Part shown: piece by piece, positions 22,756-34,700 of the stretch
Layout of the letters: the number at the start of each line of letters is the position of its first letter
Position numbering within the stretch: position 1 is the stretch's first letter
Translations under genes and position numbers: made by a program
DNA from: Peribolospora baueri
Lineage: Eukaryota; Basidiomycota; Peribolosporomycetes; Peribolosporales; Peribolosporaceae
Assembly (NCBI GenBank): GCA_029717555.1
Contig: JAMDHS010000065.1
Location: 1-64,000 of the forward strand
DNA length: 64,000 nt
Reading direction: 5' to 3'
The notes under the pieces: generated by a model
Database searches by the model: none
The model's input: the letters and a program-made list of their open reading frames with translations, nothing else
What the model was told of the DNA's origin: nothing

Positions 22756-25700
22756 ATGGTCTCCCAACCCGACTCCCCTCTCCTAGCCGTCCTCCTTGTC
22801 ACCTCCTCTTCCCGCGGCTCGCACGTCGTCTTTCGTTGGCCTGATAAGCCGCACCTTCGTCCGCGCCATTCTCGCGTAAAGTACTACAGCCGCGCGGGAG
22901 CGCGACGGACCGTCGATGGGGGGGAATATGTGAGGAGTGTCCTGGACGACGACGAAGAGGGGGATTCGGGGAGGGAAGAGGAAAGTAGTAGCGACGATAG
23001 CGACGAGAGCTCGCTGACGCCCGATTCAGTCGATGAGATGGAAAGAGGCAGGTTGACGGGAGAGGAGGTCGTTGCCGACTCAGCGGCGTTCGGAGCTGGA
23101 CTGGAGGCGAGGAAGGCGGGCTCGACGGCGAGGCGCTCCATCTCCACCGCACAGTCGTCCCCCATTCGAGGGTCGCAGGCTAAATCTCGACACACGTCAT
23201 CCTACTACGGCGGCGGGGGAGGAACCGCGAGTGGGGACGCTCACAGTTTGAGCATGGAGCAAGACCTCCGGAACACGGGATTAATGGACCTTAGCGAGTA
23301 TGACACCTTCCTCGGCTACGACACCGGCTTCCTCGCGTCCATCCTCAGCCCGCGTCGAACGCTCTGTCATCACAGGTTTGAGCTCGTGGTCGACGATTTG
23401 GCGTTCGTCGGGCATCCTGTGTGTGCGATGCCGGATGGAGATTGGAGCTGGGGGGAAGCGGATGAGAAGGGAGAGAACTGGGAGAAGGAGGACGACGACG
23501 AACAGAGAGGGTCTGAGGAGGAAGGGCATGCGGCGCAAATGGGGAGGGACGGAAGCAAGGAAAGGACATCGATGCTGGGCAGGCCCAAGGATGGCAGTCT
23601 GCGAAGAGTCTCCTCGTCCGGCAGCGGGAGATGGTCCGAGGCGGGCCAAGAACGGCCGTCGTCTTCGACCTCACCAGCACGACAAGGTGCAGGAAAAGGA
23701 GACAAGAGCGAAGCAGAAGGAAAGACGGCGGCGCCGGATCAATGCGCTGCCTCGTCCATCTCCACCGGCTCCCACTCCTCCATCAGCCTCTTTCATTTTG
23801 TCCTCGTTCTCGACCGACCCGATCCGTCCTACAAGGCCCCAACGTTCGACCTCACACGGTGGCTTCAAGTGTTTTACGATAACGTTGCGTACAAAATGAC
23901 GTCGGCGCTGTTTGTGGAGCAGGGCAGAGCGAATTATGTGGGCAAGGAGGCAGAGCTGTTGCTCGCGTTGAGAGAAGAGTGCATCGATGCGGGTGGGTCT
24001 TGCAAATACCTCCCCACCAACTCATAGTGTTCTCGTTATGCTGATATTCTCGACATTACCTTCTCCACGTTTCTGTAGGCAAGCCTTACTCCGACTTCGT
24101 TTCGCTCGCCCTCGAGAAGTCTTCCCTCGCGAACTCTATCGCTCATATCCACCGTTCCATCTCCGCAACGAGCTCTGCCTACATCCATGTCAACGACCGC
24201 ATATCAACCCATCTTCAGCTTCCACCATCTCTTTTGGCGCGATATTCATCCCGGCCCGACGACGCTTCAGGGGTGATGGAATTAGACGCCGGGCCTGAAG
24301 ACTTGGAAACTGAGCCTGACCCCTTGGACCCGATGTCTGGAGGCAGACCAGACGCGTATGAGGACTACGCGGCGGGAGCAAACCTGCCGTACGGTACCGG
24401 CTCGCTACTCTTGCCCTGGAAGACGCTGCTCGTGCTCAACGAGGCGCGTGTCTCCGCCGAGGGCGTCGATGTCGACGAGCGTGGAGACGGATTGGGCGTA
24501 GGCAGGGGTACGGAAGTGCGCAGGGATGCTGAGAGCTGGGTTCGTCGACTTGTCAGCCTGTTGCAGCCGACGCTCTCGGGAGTGCCCAAGTGAGTCGATC
24601 GTTTCCAAAAGCAAGTGCGGAGCAGACATACATACTGACAGATTCCTTGCTCTTCCTCGTTTGTTCAACAGTTTGAACGAACTCGCTGAGCTGCTCGGCT
24701 ACGACCTCGTTCAAGACCTCTACCCCATCGCCCGACATCTCATCTACCATCGAGAGGTGCGCGTCATTGACGTGCCAAGATTGAGAAACATCTATACCGT
24801 CTCTCCCGCAAGCGACCTCCGACAGTGAGTTCTCGTATTTTTAATCGTTCTCAGTGCGTTGGACTCCAGGGAAGATTATTTTTTTATGAGGCTCAATGTG
24901 ACTGTTTCTTCTCTTCGTGCGCCCTAACAGACTTCCGGAATTGTCCGCCGCATTCTCCGCCGCCTTTCCGACCCTGCCGCATCTACCCACCTTGCTTGCC
25001 ATGCTCTCCGCCCAGCCAGTGCCCTATTCGTCCCTGATCCCGTCTCGCTACCACCGCGCTGAGTACCTGCACGCGCTCGTCTGGCTCCTCCGACGTGACC
25101 TCATCGTCCAGCTTCAGTACCGCATCCGCGTCGTAGTGCGTCCCGAGATTAAAAGGAAGGCGAGGGAGATGAGAGAGAACGAGCGGAGGCAGAAGAGACA
25201 GAGGAAGGCCATGCGGCATAGAAGGATGAGCGAAAAGGTCAAGACTAAGGCGGATGGTGCCAACGAGGACGCGGATGGCGGCGACATTGAACAACAGCGG
25301 CAGCAACGCCGTGGAAGGCGGCGGAGAGAGTCCTCATCGAACGAGATCACTTCCGGACCGCCAATGAAGGTAGTGCAGGGTTTCGGCATCGGAGGCGAGA
25401 CAGTGCCGGAGGAGCTCACGTTCGAGCGACGCCGCGTCGAGCGATCTCGCTCGCCTTCTCGCTCCCGTACCAACAGTGGCGTAGGGAACGGTGCTCGCAC
25501 CACTGGCAGCGCCCTGGACAGTCCCGCCTTGCGCACTACCCGACTGGCCGGATCTCCAGTCCCGACCGGCACTTCTCCTTTGGCTGTCAGCAGGGGAAGC
25601 AGCGGCCGAGGGACGAACCAGTCTCGTTCGCCGTCTCGGGCGCGTAGGAAGGTGCGCGGGTTTGGAAAAGGGGAGGAGGTCGAGGAAGCGGAGATCGTCG

Positions 25701-26413
25701 AGCAACTAGCGGTCGGTAGTGCGAGTGTAGAGGGAAAGGAGCAGCAGGAAGGGTTCTTATCAGCTCGATCGAGGCACGGCTCGACGACATCGGCGTCGTC
25801 TACAAAACCTTTGGCGGAGGGCTTGAGGAGGCTCTCGCTCGACGGGGAGGAATCTGTTGGGCACGACGGGGTTCGTGGCCAGAGACGGTCATCAACTGCC
25901 GATGAGTTAGATAGGGTGGAGGAAAGGGCCCCGAGCGACGTTTTCGACAGCGACGATGAGGAAGATGACGAGGAGGAGGAGGAGGAGGAGGAGGAAGTGG
26001 AGAGCGAGCCCGGATCACAAGACGACACGGCGACCATCATCATCGAACCGGGGAGGGCGACCAAGGAGGAGAACGAATGGTTGAGCGCAATGATCGAAGG
26101 CAAGGATCTTGAGCTCGTGCAGATCTTCTTAAAGTGAGTGAGACTTTGTTCACTATTTCGCCGAGCGTCCGCGCTCGGTTTGTCGTCCTTCCACCTCGTT
26201 TGGTTCGAGGTCGGTCCAGCTCACTGACTGGACGTACCCCTCTATCTTTCGGCTCTCAACCTGCTCTCGACGGATCGGCACAGATGCCTTACCTATTTTA
26301 ACGGCAAGCACTCGACAGATGAGATCGTCTTCCGAGAAGAGCTTCGACGGAGGGACATGCGCCAGGTGCTCGAAGAATTCAGTCAGGATCTCATCACTTT
26401 CCTCCATCCTTGA
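22756..26413 (+). CDS. NPR3: Nitrogen permease regulator 3 (SEACIT/GATOR1 subunit)
   Basis: Five exons (22756-23992, 24079-24589, 24672-24824, 24931-26133, 26284-26413) give about 1,077 residues. The N-terminus (PLLAVLLVTSSSRGSHVVFR, then LSEYDTFLGYDTGFLASILS) is the Npr3 longin-type start. The middle carries LFHFVLVLDRPDPSYKAPTF and WLQVFYDNVAYKMTSALFVE. Later parts are LPWKTLLVLNEARVS, HREVRVIDVPRLRNIYTVSP and YHRAEYLHALVWLLRRDLIV. The final small exon encodes the conserved tail CLTYFNGKHSTDEIVFREEL. Npr2-Npr3 with Iml1 forms the complex that inhibits TORC1 when amino acids are scarce. The protein is longer than most homologues because of large acidic and Ser-rich insertions, including a Glu-rich run near residue 970. 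Confidence 0.92.
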
Positions 26414-26594
26414 CTTCGATCGTGGACGTGTGGCGGGGATCCCTGGCGGTCGGTTAAAAAACTGGACGCGCAAGGGGTCTGCGATGCCCGGCTTGGCACG
26501 GTGCCTTTCGTTACGACCAACCAACCGCACCCATCGTTCAGGTCCGGACTCCACCAACAGAAGATGACATTGCGATGCGATCGTCCCCTGACGT

Positions 26595-27222
26595 TCACCG
26601 CCAATGGACGGACATGACCCTCCTTCCCACGCCCGCCTCAATATCTCTCACCGTCTCCACCGTCCCGCCGCGTTCGCGCACTGACTTGGTGAACGCCTCC
26701 ACGTCGCCTCCGACGCCGAAGTAGAGTAGTTTGGCGGCGATCAGGCAGAGCGTCCCATCGGCATCACTTCCCTCCTTTTCGCGTTTTTCCGCCTCAATCG
26801 ACCTTTCCCCCGCGGTGGCCGTTGACGAGTCCGCGAGCGTTGCAGCAGCCAAACGCGAAGCGACGAGACGAGTCGGATCCACCGACACCGCTGCCGAGTG
26901 GGACGGGGAAGGGGGGGCAGAAGACGAAGGCCGACAAGTGCGTTGCAATACGTCCAGCAGAGAGGGTAGGCTGTCGGTCCTGTATATCGTCTCTGAGCTC
27001 AGCACGACGTCGTACGTGGGTGGTGGCGAACGTGGCGAGTTCGTGTTCGTGTTCGTGACCTTGTCGTCAATTTGACGGGCGCGAAAAGCATCGGCGACGT
27101 CGAAGCCCTCCCATGACCCCGCCCAAAGACCTAGCTCGATGCCTCTTTCTTGCAGCGACGCCTTGAAAGCGGCGACGAGGTCAGGCGTCAGTTCTAGTTC
27201 TCCTGGCTGGCTGTATTCCAAA

Positions 27223-27253
<31 letters not shown>

Positions 27254-28683
27254 GCGCCGGCGACGGTACCGATGACGATGGCGCCGGCCGTGATGAAGGG
27301 GCTGAAGCGGTACCATCCGTCACCGCCACGTCCTCTACTTCTCCTTCCTCCTCGTCGTCATTGTCGTTGTCGCGCGAATGGTTAGGATGAGCCGAAGATG
27401 TCGTCGACATGAGCGCCGATCCATGGCCGGGGGAAGAGCGGAAGGCTTTAGAGGCGGGGGAAAAATACCATGTGAGGACGATATTGGGGAGGGTGACCTG
27501 AAGAAATGAAAGAAAAAAAATGAAATGAAATGGCGACATGCGCGTACGCAGATGCGACGGTGTGGACGAGGCAGATTTTTTGGCGTGAGCGCCTTTTCTC
27601 GGGTGGAAAAGAGAGGGAGGGGCGGAGGAAAGGAAAGCTCACCAGCCGCAAAACGTGCTCGTTGAAGTCGGAAAGGTGAACGCGAGTGAGGAGAGGGCCT
27701 TTACCGCCACGGTCGCCGTCGCCGTGACGGGCGGACGAAGAGCAGGGTGATGGGGGTGGGAGGGAGAAAAGTTGTCGGAGGAGGAAGAGGGTAGGCATTG
27801 CAGAGCCGCATCCGAGCTGGGTGTTCCGTTGTGAGATTGGAGGTGGACAGGAAAAGGAAAGGAGAGGAAGAGGAGATAGGTGGTGGGGTCATGTGCAGTC
27901 AGATTGGAATGTTATGAGCAAGAATGCGCTTGTGAAAAAAGGGCAGATGTATGGGAGACCAGCAATACTTGAAAACGAAGAAACGGAAAATAGAACGCAC
28001 CTCGAGGATGCTCTTTCCTCTGACCCAAGCCCAATCCGTTCCTCTTTCCGCGCCCCCGGTCCTCCGCTTCCCCTTGCCCTCCGTCTCGTCAGCATCGACG
28101 CTGTCAGCCAAAACGGAGACGAGGTCTAAGCTAGCCTCCCAGGTCTTGAGCCCGCCCTCATATACTCCAGGGACGAGGTCTGACGCCGAGTTAATGAAGG
28201 ACGGCGAAGAGGTCGAGGCATTTGCGGAGACTGCGGCGTTGTCGTCGTCGTCCGACGCCATGAGTTGGAAGCGGACGTCGAAGAGATCTCGGCGGTGGAG
28301 AGTGGTCGTGCGTCCTCGCGCGCTCGGGTAGGGCAGGGGCTCGGAGAGCGCAGACGAAGCGGGACGTAGGGGTATGTGCAGGGGCGTGTATGATATGAGA
28401 GGAGGGAGGGAGCGGAGCTGACGAGGCGACGCACGGAAAGGTGAGAAGAGACGTTGGCAGGTACGGACTACATGGTGAAGGCCATGACACGACGGAATAC
28501 ATGCCCGCTCACCTCCTCGTCCAGGTCTAATCTCGAACAGGCGCTTGCCGAAGGGGCGCCGCCTCCAGCGCTGGGCGAGGATGACGAGTGGTCAGCTCGG
28601 TCGTTCGGCTGGGTGCGCGCGAAGGCATGGTTGGCAAGAATGTCGTGGTCGAGATCGTTTTCGTCAATGTCGAAGTTGAACAT
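26595..28683 (-). CDS. HPM1: Protein-histidine N-methyltransferase (Hpm1/METTL18 family)
   Basis: Four exons (28683-28513, 28339-28001, 27816-27643, 27497-26595) give about 528 residues. The start MFNFDIDEND is typical. RRDLFDVRFQLM and GGLKTWEASLDLV precede the SAM-binding motif KSILELGCGSAMPTLFLLRQ, followed by HLSDFNEHVLRL and TLPNIVLTWYF. The late part YDVVLSSETIYRTDSLPSLL and LIAAKLLYFGVGGDVEAF closes the seven-beta-strand fold. Yeast Hpm1 methylates a histidine of ribosomal protein Rpl3. The third residue block carries an unusual acidic, Ser/Pro-rich insertion of about 100 residues. The gene converges on NPR3 with only 181 bp between stop codons. Confidence 0.88.
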
Positions 28684-29058
28684 GCTTGACCTCCGTTTCC
28701 CTTCCTTTGCTTTCCTTATCTTTTCTTCCTCCCCTCACTCTCGAGCAAGAAGGGACGCCGTAGGAGAAGACAAGCCGGAGAAAGACTGCGGATCGACGAC
28801 GTGCATGGAGTCACGTGGTCAGTGTGTCATACGCTCCGGCCTTGATCATGCCTGTTTTGCCTTAACTGGATCGAGCAGGGCCGCGCCTGGCCCGGCCGTG
28901 GGCCTGGCCCGGCCGTGGCGCGAGGGGAAGATGGCGACGAGACGGGAGGATATCCAAGTTATGGGCGGATGTCATGTCTCACCTCGCTCGCCCACCACTG
29001 ACCATATGGGCCCCAGCTTGTCTCCCCCAGCTCTCTCTTCCAGCTCTTCCCGACGGAC
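28684..29058. promoter_or_regulatory. Divergent promoter of HPM1 and TOK channel
   Basis: A 375-bp spacer between the HPM1 start and the potassium-channel start. It holds a near-perfect duplication of CTGGCCCGGCCGTGG (about 28886-28918). No gene is supported. Confidence 0.4.
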
Positions 29059-32000
29059 ATGAGCCCCCTTCCTTCCTCGCTGGCGGGCATGTCGGCCAAG
29101 AACGGACGTAGCAGCCGAACGGATGGGACCAGCGCATGGGACGATCTTCCTTTATCAGGTGGTAGTGCCCGCCCGAGTGGAAGGCCGACACAAGACGGAG
29201 AAGAGAATGATGGTTTCGGCGAGAAGGACCCCAGAGGGCCACGGAACGAGGAGCAGCGGGACGAGAGCGGCGACAAAGCGGACGCAGAGGAGGAGGGCGA
29301 AGGAACCAGGGCAGCGGAAAGCGACTTGGTGCGCGACATTGAGGACGAGGAAGAGGCAGAGAGGGCGACTCGGAGGGTGGAGAGGAGGCAAACGAAGGAG
29401 GAGGAGAGAGAGAAGGAGGGGGAGGAGGGGTGGAAGGGGCGTAGCGGTCAACAGGAGCGAAGGGAGGGTGTCCATGGCCGTGGCGAAGGAAGAGGTGTTG
29501 TGCGAGAAAGCGACCAAGGCTTCGCAGCCTCATCCGACGTTGAAGGAGGGGTGGGTGGCGAAGGAGGACGCTCGGACGAGGACGATGGCGATGAAGAGGC
29601 GATACGCCATCAGGAGGAGGAGGCATGTTGGGAGCTGCCCGTGTACCGCAAGTTGCCTATTCTTACCGGAATATTGGCGCCTTTCTCCATCTTACTCGAG
29701 GTGAGCCGAGACCGGGCGCCCGGAGAGCGAGCCAAACCAAACCAGGTTGCTCGCTTCCGAGTAGGTGAACAGTGGTCGAGGACAGGATGAAGGTGCATTT
29801 CATATCTCGACTTCCTTCCCCTTCTTTCTGCTTTTCATCGTCTCCATTGTGTTTGTCCACGTAGGTCCCAGGACTCACGGAGCATGTAAGTCTTTGTCTG
29901 TCGTCTGTCAGGCGCCCCGCCCAACTTGAGGGGTAGGTCGCATCTATAGGAGTGCGGAGCTCATACTGCCGCGCTCACCTCTCTTTATTCCATCTCGTCC
30001 ACGTCCGCCCCTCACTCCAGTGGTCTGTCCATACCGAAAACGGCCACCCCGTGCAATATCACCCTAATCCGCCTCTGCTGGGCGTAGCCCTAGCACTATC
30101 CATTGTCTCCGCCGTGCTCGCCAATACTTGCATCATCCTCCGCTTTCTCGAGCGGAGGACCTTCGTCGGGCCTGAAGGACACACTTTGGCCGCCGTGTTG
30201 TTCTTTTTCGCGCACGACTCCATTAATACAGCCGCCTTGATTACCTTCGGAATTATGTACGTTGACGAGGGCAATGCTGGATCGTTTGTCGTCCTTGTTG
30301 AAGCCTATGATTGTACAGTTTATTTGCACCGCTCACTCGCATGCGTTCTGCCACACCTCCTTCCGCCTCTTCAGCCATGCCACGAACGACGGCTTCACCT
30401 ACTCCGAAGCTTACTGGATGACGCTGGCCTCCACCGCCGCCTCGCTTGCCGCAACTGGGACGCTGTTGATAGACTATGTTATCACTAAGGGTTTCGACCG
30501 AGCCGGCAGCGGCCTGACACGCAAACAGAGGGAGCTTCTCATTGTCGTTATGCTCCTCCTCGCCGACCTCGCTTTGGGCAGCCTGTCCTACGAATATTTG
30601 ATTGGCCTCAACTTCGTGAGGCAGCTCGTCTCCTCCTCTCACCCCACCCCGGGGCCCGTAAGGGGTGGTTGGTGCCCATTCGCTTGCCTGCCGGGCATTT
30701 TGTTTATGCACACTCGTCGTCCTCGGCGCTTTGCAGGAAGATGCATTGTACTTCACCATATGCACCGTCACGACCGGTAAGCCAGCATGTCGTCCTCTCC
30801 TCTTTCGCTTCTCCCATCCACCTTCCGCGTTTTTCAACGGCTCGACTTTGTCTCCCGATCCGTCTCCGTCATGTCGCAGTCGGTTTCGGTGACTACTCTC
30901 CCAAAACCGTCGGAGCTCGCATATTTACCTTCTTTTATGCTTCAGCATCCATAATTCTCGTCGGTGAGCGGCAAGCCCCGATGGGAAGGACGTCTTGGGC
31001 TAGGCAGCTGGTCTCATATCTCCCGCACATCCGTATGCTTTCTTTGTTGGCATATCGCTCCGGTCGCTTTGCACAGGTTTGACCATCAACACGGCCCGGC
31101 AGACGCTCTTCGAAGTGTTTGAAGACAGGTAAGTTGACATTCCCTCATGTCTCTTCCTTTTCTCGCCTCTCCCCCTTTCTTTTCATCGTTCGTCTGCCCG
31201 TGCCGGCCTTCCTCTTGTTTCCCCTGGAACACCAAAATGTCCTTTCTCCTCTCGCCCATTCTTTCCTCCTGAGCAGCTACCGGAGACGTCGCGCGCTCTT
31301 TGAGCAACGTTACAAGGAGCGCCAGCACGAAAAGGAAGAGACCCGTCACCAACACGCCAATTTCCCTCGCCGCGTGAGCACTCACCTAGACCACAGGATG
31401 CGCCACCACCGATCCTCCATCATTGGAGGCGGAGCCAGAGCTGCCAAGGCCGCCGCCTTGCCCGCTGTCCTGGCCGCTGAGGCGGTGGCGAAGATTGTGA
31501 GCGGCGTTGCGAACGGCATGAAGAGCGCCATGGAGGGGTTGTCGACGGCTTCCAAGGGGGACGCAGAGGGTGAGGAAGAGGCTCAAACGAGCGAGAAGAG
31601 AGCAGAGGGAGAGGATCAGATGAGGGAGAAAGGAACTGATTTGGACTTGACTGAGGGTTGCCATCGCGAAGAGGAGGGAGATAGCAGTCGGGCGACGGGT
31701 CCGAGCGTCCCGATGAACATCGTCAACGGTGAGGTTCCCTCCCTGCGCAGCGGCGGCTCGCCCTCTCTATCTTACCCTGCCTCCATCCCTGATGGGGCGA
31801 GGCGAGAGGAAACTCGGGGCCGTTCTGGGATGCCAGACAGGGGCGGTGTTGTGACGGATTTCGACGAGAAGAAAGGCTCTCCGAAGAGCTCTGGTGATGT
31901 GACGTCATTGGATCGGTCGTCTCGGGAGTGTAGGCAGGAGGCTCAAAGGGGTGGAGATATGGAAGGAGAGGGGACGTCAGAAGCAGCAGCAGGAGCGGAG

Positions 32001-34039
32001 TCAGTGGGGCAAGGCGATGAGGCCTTCTCTGGCCTAACGGCAACCGTTCGCATTCAAGAAGACCTCGTCTTACAACATCGTAACCTGGAGCGCAGCTGGA
32101 AAGCTTTCAAGAAAAGGCTCAAGAACGAGGAGACGAACGAAACTGTGGCCAAAGTGCGTACTGACCTAATTCATGGGATCGTGTGGGATGAATTCCGTGA
32201 CGAGGTTTTACCCTCGTCGTACCGTCGGTCCATTGCGGCGGGTCGCCACTCTTCCGGCGTTGACACTGGGGCTGATTCCATTCCTGACGTCCCATCACCA
32301 TTGACCGCGACCCTCTGCGCACGTGTCCGCAGACCGCCGTTGCCTGGACGTTCTTCTTTGCCTTCTGGCTCATTGGGTTAGTTTGTGTCCCCTTCCAATT
32401 TTCCTTCTTCGGCCTTCCGTGTTTCGAACTTTGGTTGTTCAATGCTGTGGGCTGATTCTGACTTTCCATCCCTTGCGCTTCTCCAATCATGTCCCTCTCC
32501 GTACGCAAATGCGACGACCACAGCGCCTTGGCGTTCCATTTCACAGAGGGATGGACCTATTTTGAGGCTCTCTGGTTCTGCTTTGTGTTCTTCAGCACCA
32601 TAGATGAGTGTCTTTTCCTGTTTAACGGGTTTGAGGTAAATATGCAGCTGGGGTGGGCAGTACTTATCTGCTCGCTCCCTATCGTCTCTTCCGGCTTGCC
32701 TTGCTTTGGACTATCTCGCCTTTACGCTACGGAGAGTGAGTCTCACCTTTGCCCAGTCACTGCGCGAGATAGCTCGACTCTGATGCTTCATCTTTCCGTT
32801 GCTCGCCTCATCCTTTAGTCTGAGTCCTAAGAAAGGCGTACGTCTCATTCATGATGAGCTCGTCGTGTCGCCGAGTCGTTCAATGTCCTCTGACGCCCCG
32901 TATTTGTCTTTCACAGCCGAGCAGAGCATTTTTCATCGTTTGGTCCTTCTTCGGCATCTCCGTCCTCGCCATCCTCTTCGCCGTCATTCAAGATACATGG
33001 CAGGACACGTACGAACGGGCGCTCAGGTGAGCGGAGCGAACAGCTCACGCACGAGGACTTGGATTCACACAAGCCGGGACGCACTCTTACCATCCTGTTC
33101 TCGGTTTCAGCAAAGCCTCGCTATCTCGCGTCATGAAACGCCGGAAGGCGCGGTGTTCCAACTCTCACGGCGATTTTGATGATAATGGCAAGGGCAGGTC
33201 GGCCGAGCCGAGCAGAGATGCTGTCTCCGGGTCGCAGTATCGATCCGATAATGTCTCCTCCAGAGATCCGTCTACCTCAGAGGACAGCACGCTGGACAGC
33301 CTCCTTGGCTCGAGCGGAGAGGACTACATCAAGCGCTTCATGAGCGCTGCGGTCGCCTTCCATCACCACGCCGAGTACATTGTTTATGCCATCGATCCGC
33401 CCGTGTCGTTGGAAGGGTTCGTGGAGGGCACCGACGCTGCCAGGCATTTGGGGCAGATGGAGGAAGCAGGATTCAATGTTGCCGAGGTGAGGCATGCGTC
33501 TGATGGTTAGGCGTGGGACGATGGTCGACTGACTTGGAACGAACGTTTGCATTCGCCCATTATAGGATGAACCTGCTCGCAAGGTGAGTGCGAGAGTGGT
33601 GGTAAACGCGTCTCTCTCTTGATGCGATATCGTTGGTTACGGACCGGTCCCCGTCATTGCTATCTTTTCTGACTCGTCCGATGCGTCGTCTGGACAGGCC
33701 TTCTTCGTCCTTAGCTACGCGGAGCAGCTCAGCTATCTAATCAAGCACCAAGACGAGCTCCTGAGCATGCTAAGGAAACAGCGTGCTGAGCTGGTGCGCC
33801 AGCGTGCGCTCGTCAGGGAGCAGCAGCAACATAAGAGGACCTTTTCGGGAAGCGAACCTTCCTCTGGTCGGCTTTCCTCTGGTGGCCGAGCATCGGTGGA
33901 CGGGCCAGGCCGGAAGCTGGGGGCTAGGGTGGAGAAGGAACTTTTTCGACAGCGGCTTGCACAGGATGAGGAGGAGGATGAGGAGGACGAGGAGGATGAA
34001 GACGACGTCGCTGTGGAGAGCAGCGAAAGAAGGCCCTAG
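29059..34039 (+). CDS. TOK1: Two-pore outward-rectifier potassium channel, TOK1 type
   Basis: Sixteen exons trace in frame to about 1,063 residues. An acidic Arg/Glu-rich cytosolic leader (about 190 residues) precedes the hydrophobic segments (YRKLPILTGILAPFSILLE; PPLLGVALALSIVSAVLANT; ATNDGFTYSEAYWMTLAS). The first pore loop reads ALYFTICTVTTVGFGDYSPK (filter near residue 394). The second reads GWTYFEALWFCFVFFSTI then GYGDLSPKKG (filter near 773), followed by RAFFIVWSFFGISVLAILFA. This arrangement is that of fungal TOK channels of the plasma membrane. The cytosolic segment between the pores is very long and charged, and so is the C-terminus. The second filter is assembled across a non-canonical AT-AC intron and a 10-nt exon (see separate entry). 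The ATG at 29059 is assumed. Confidence 0.9.
32604..32725 (+). other. Candidate AT-AC intron inside the TOK1 pore-2 filter
   Basis: The exon ending AGC ACC ATA G at 32603 is followed by ATGAGT, not GT. The next coding bases needed for the filter, GC TAC GGA GA at 32726-32735, are preceded by CTCGCCTTTAC, not AG. Removing 32604-32725 (122 nt, AT...AC) restores TIGYGD exactly. The 10-nt exon is followed by a canonical GTGAGT donor at 32736, and the next exon (32819-32837) continues DLSPKKG. The donor differs from the common GTGAGT only at base 1, and no U12-type ATATCC or TTCCTTAAC branch element is seen, so it looks like a U2-type AT-AC intron. Confidence 0.7.
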
Positions 34040-34700
34040 TGTGCGGGTTGCCATCCCCACAAATGCAAATGCCAGGCGGGGCCGCGGACAGGGTGGCCCT
34101 CCAGCACAGTTTGAGGCTTTCTCCATCCCATGGCGGCGGCAGAGGCAGGAGTCATGGGGCCCCATATGAGCGAGTTCGCTGCTAAGGCGGGGGAGGTGAC
34201 TTCGTTCCGTCGCAACGCCCTTTCGTCTTCTTCGTCGTCCGGTTATATTTCGCCGCCCCTCAGATCGGCGCCACCAGGAGTGCGGCATAAGAGTGCTCTC
34301 TTGCTCGATCCATACCGTTTCAGAAGAAACATGCGGGCCCTCCATCTGCTGGTACCTTGGGCATGTACTTTACCTCCTACCCTATTTATTGTATGAGTAT
34401 CGCCGGAAATCCCATACAGACGGGCCGGCTTCGAAGTCAAGTGGGATCTGTTTATGGATGTAAGCAGATGAACCCACACCCATGAGTGATCCCTTTAGTA
34501 GACGTCCGAGAGAGCTGATCTCGAGGCACAGGGGCAGGTACGGTCGAAGACGAGACGAAAAATTGTTCGTCCTAAAAAGTTCTAAAGATACAAGCGTGTG
34601 TGGAGTGAGTCCTCTCTCGAAAAAGATGTTTCTAAGGAAGGATGCGCCCGACCGAATGAGGTGCACAAGAGTAGGACGGTCGTACCGTCGACAGACACGT
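34040..34700. other. Convergent intergenic region
   Basis: The stretch lies between two convergent stop codons (potassium channel and PROPPIN). It contains no supported gene. It should hold both 3' untranslated regions. Confidence 0.4.

Noticed and set aside
25114-26103. Long Ser-rich minus-strand frame of about 330 codons
   Set aside because: Antisense shadow of the acidic and basic NPR3 exon; Ser runs mirror GAG/GAC codons.
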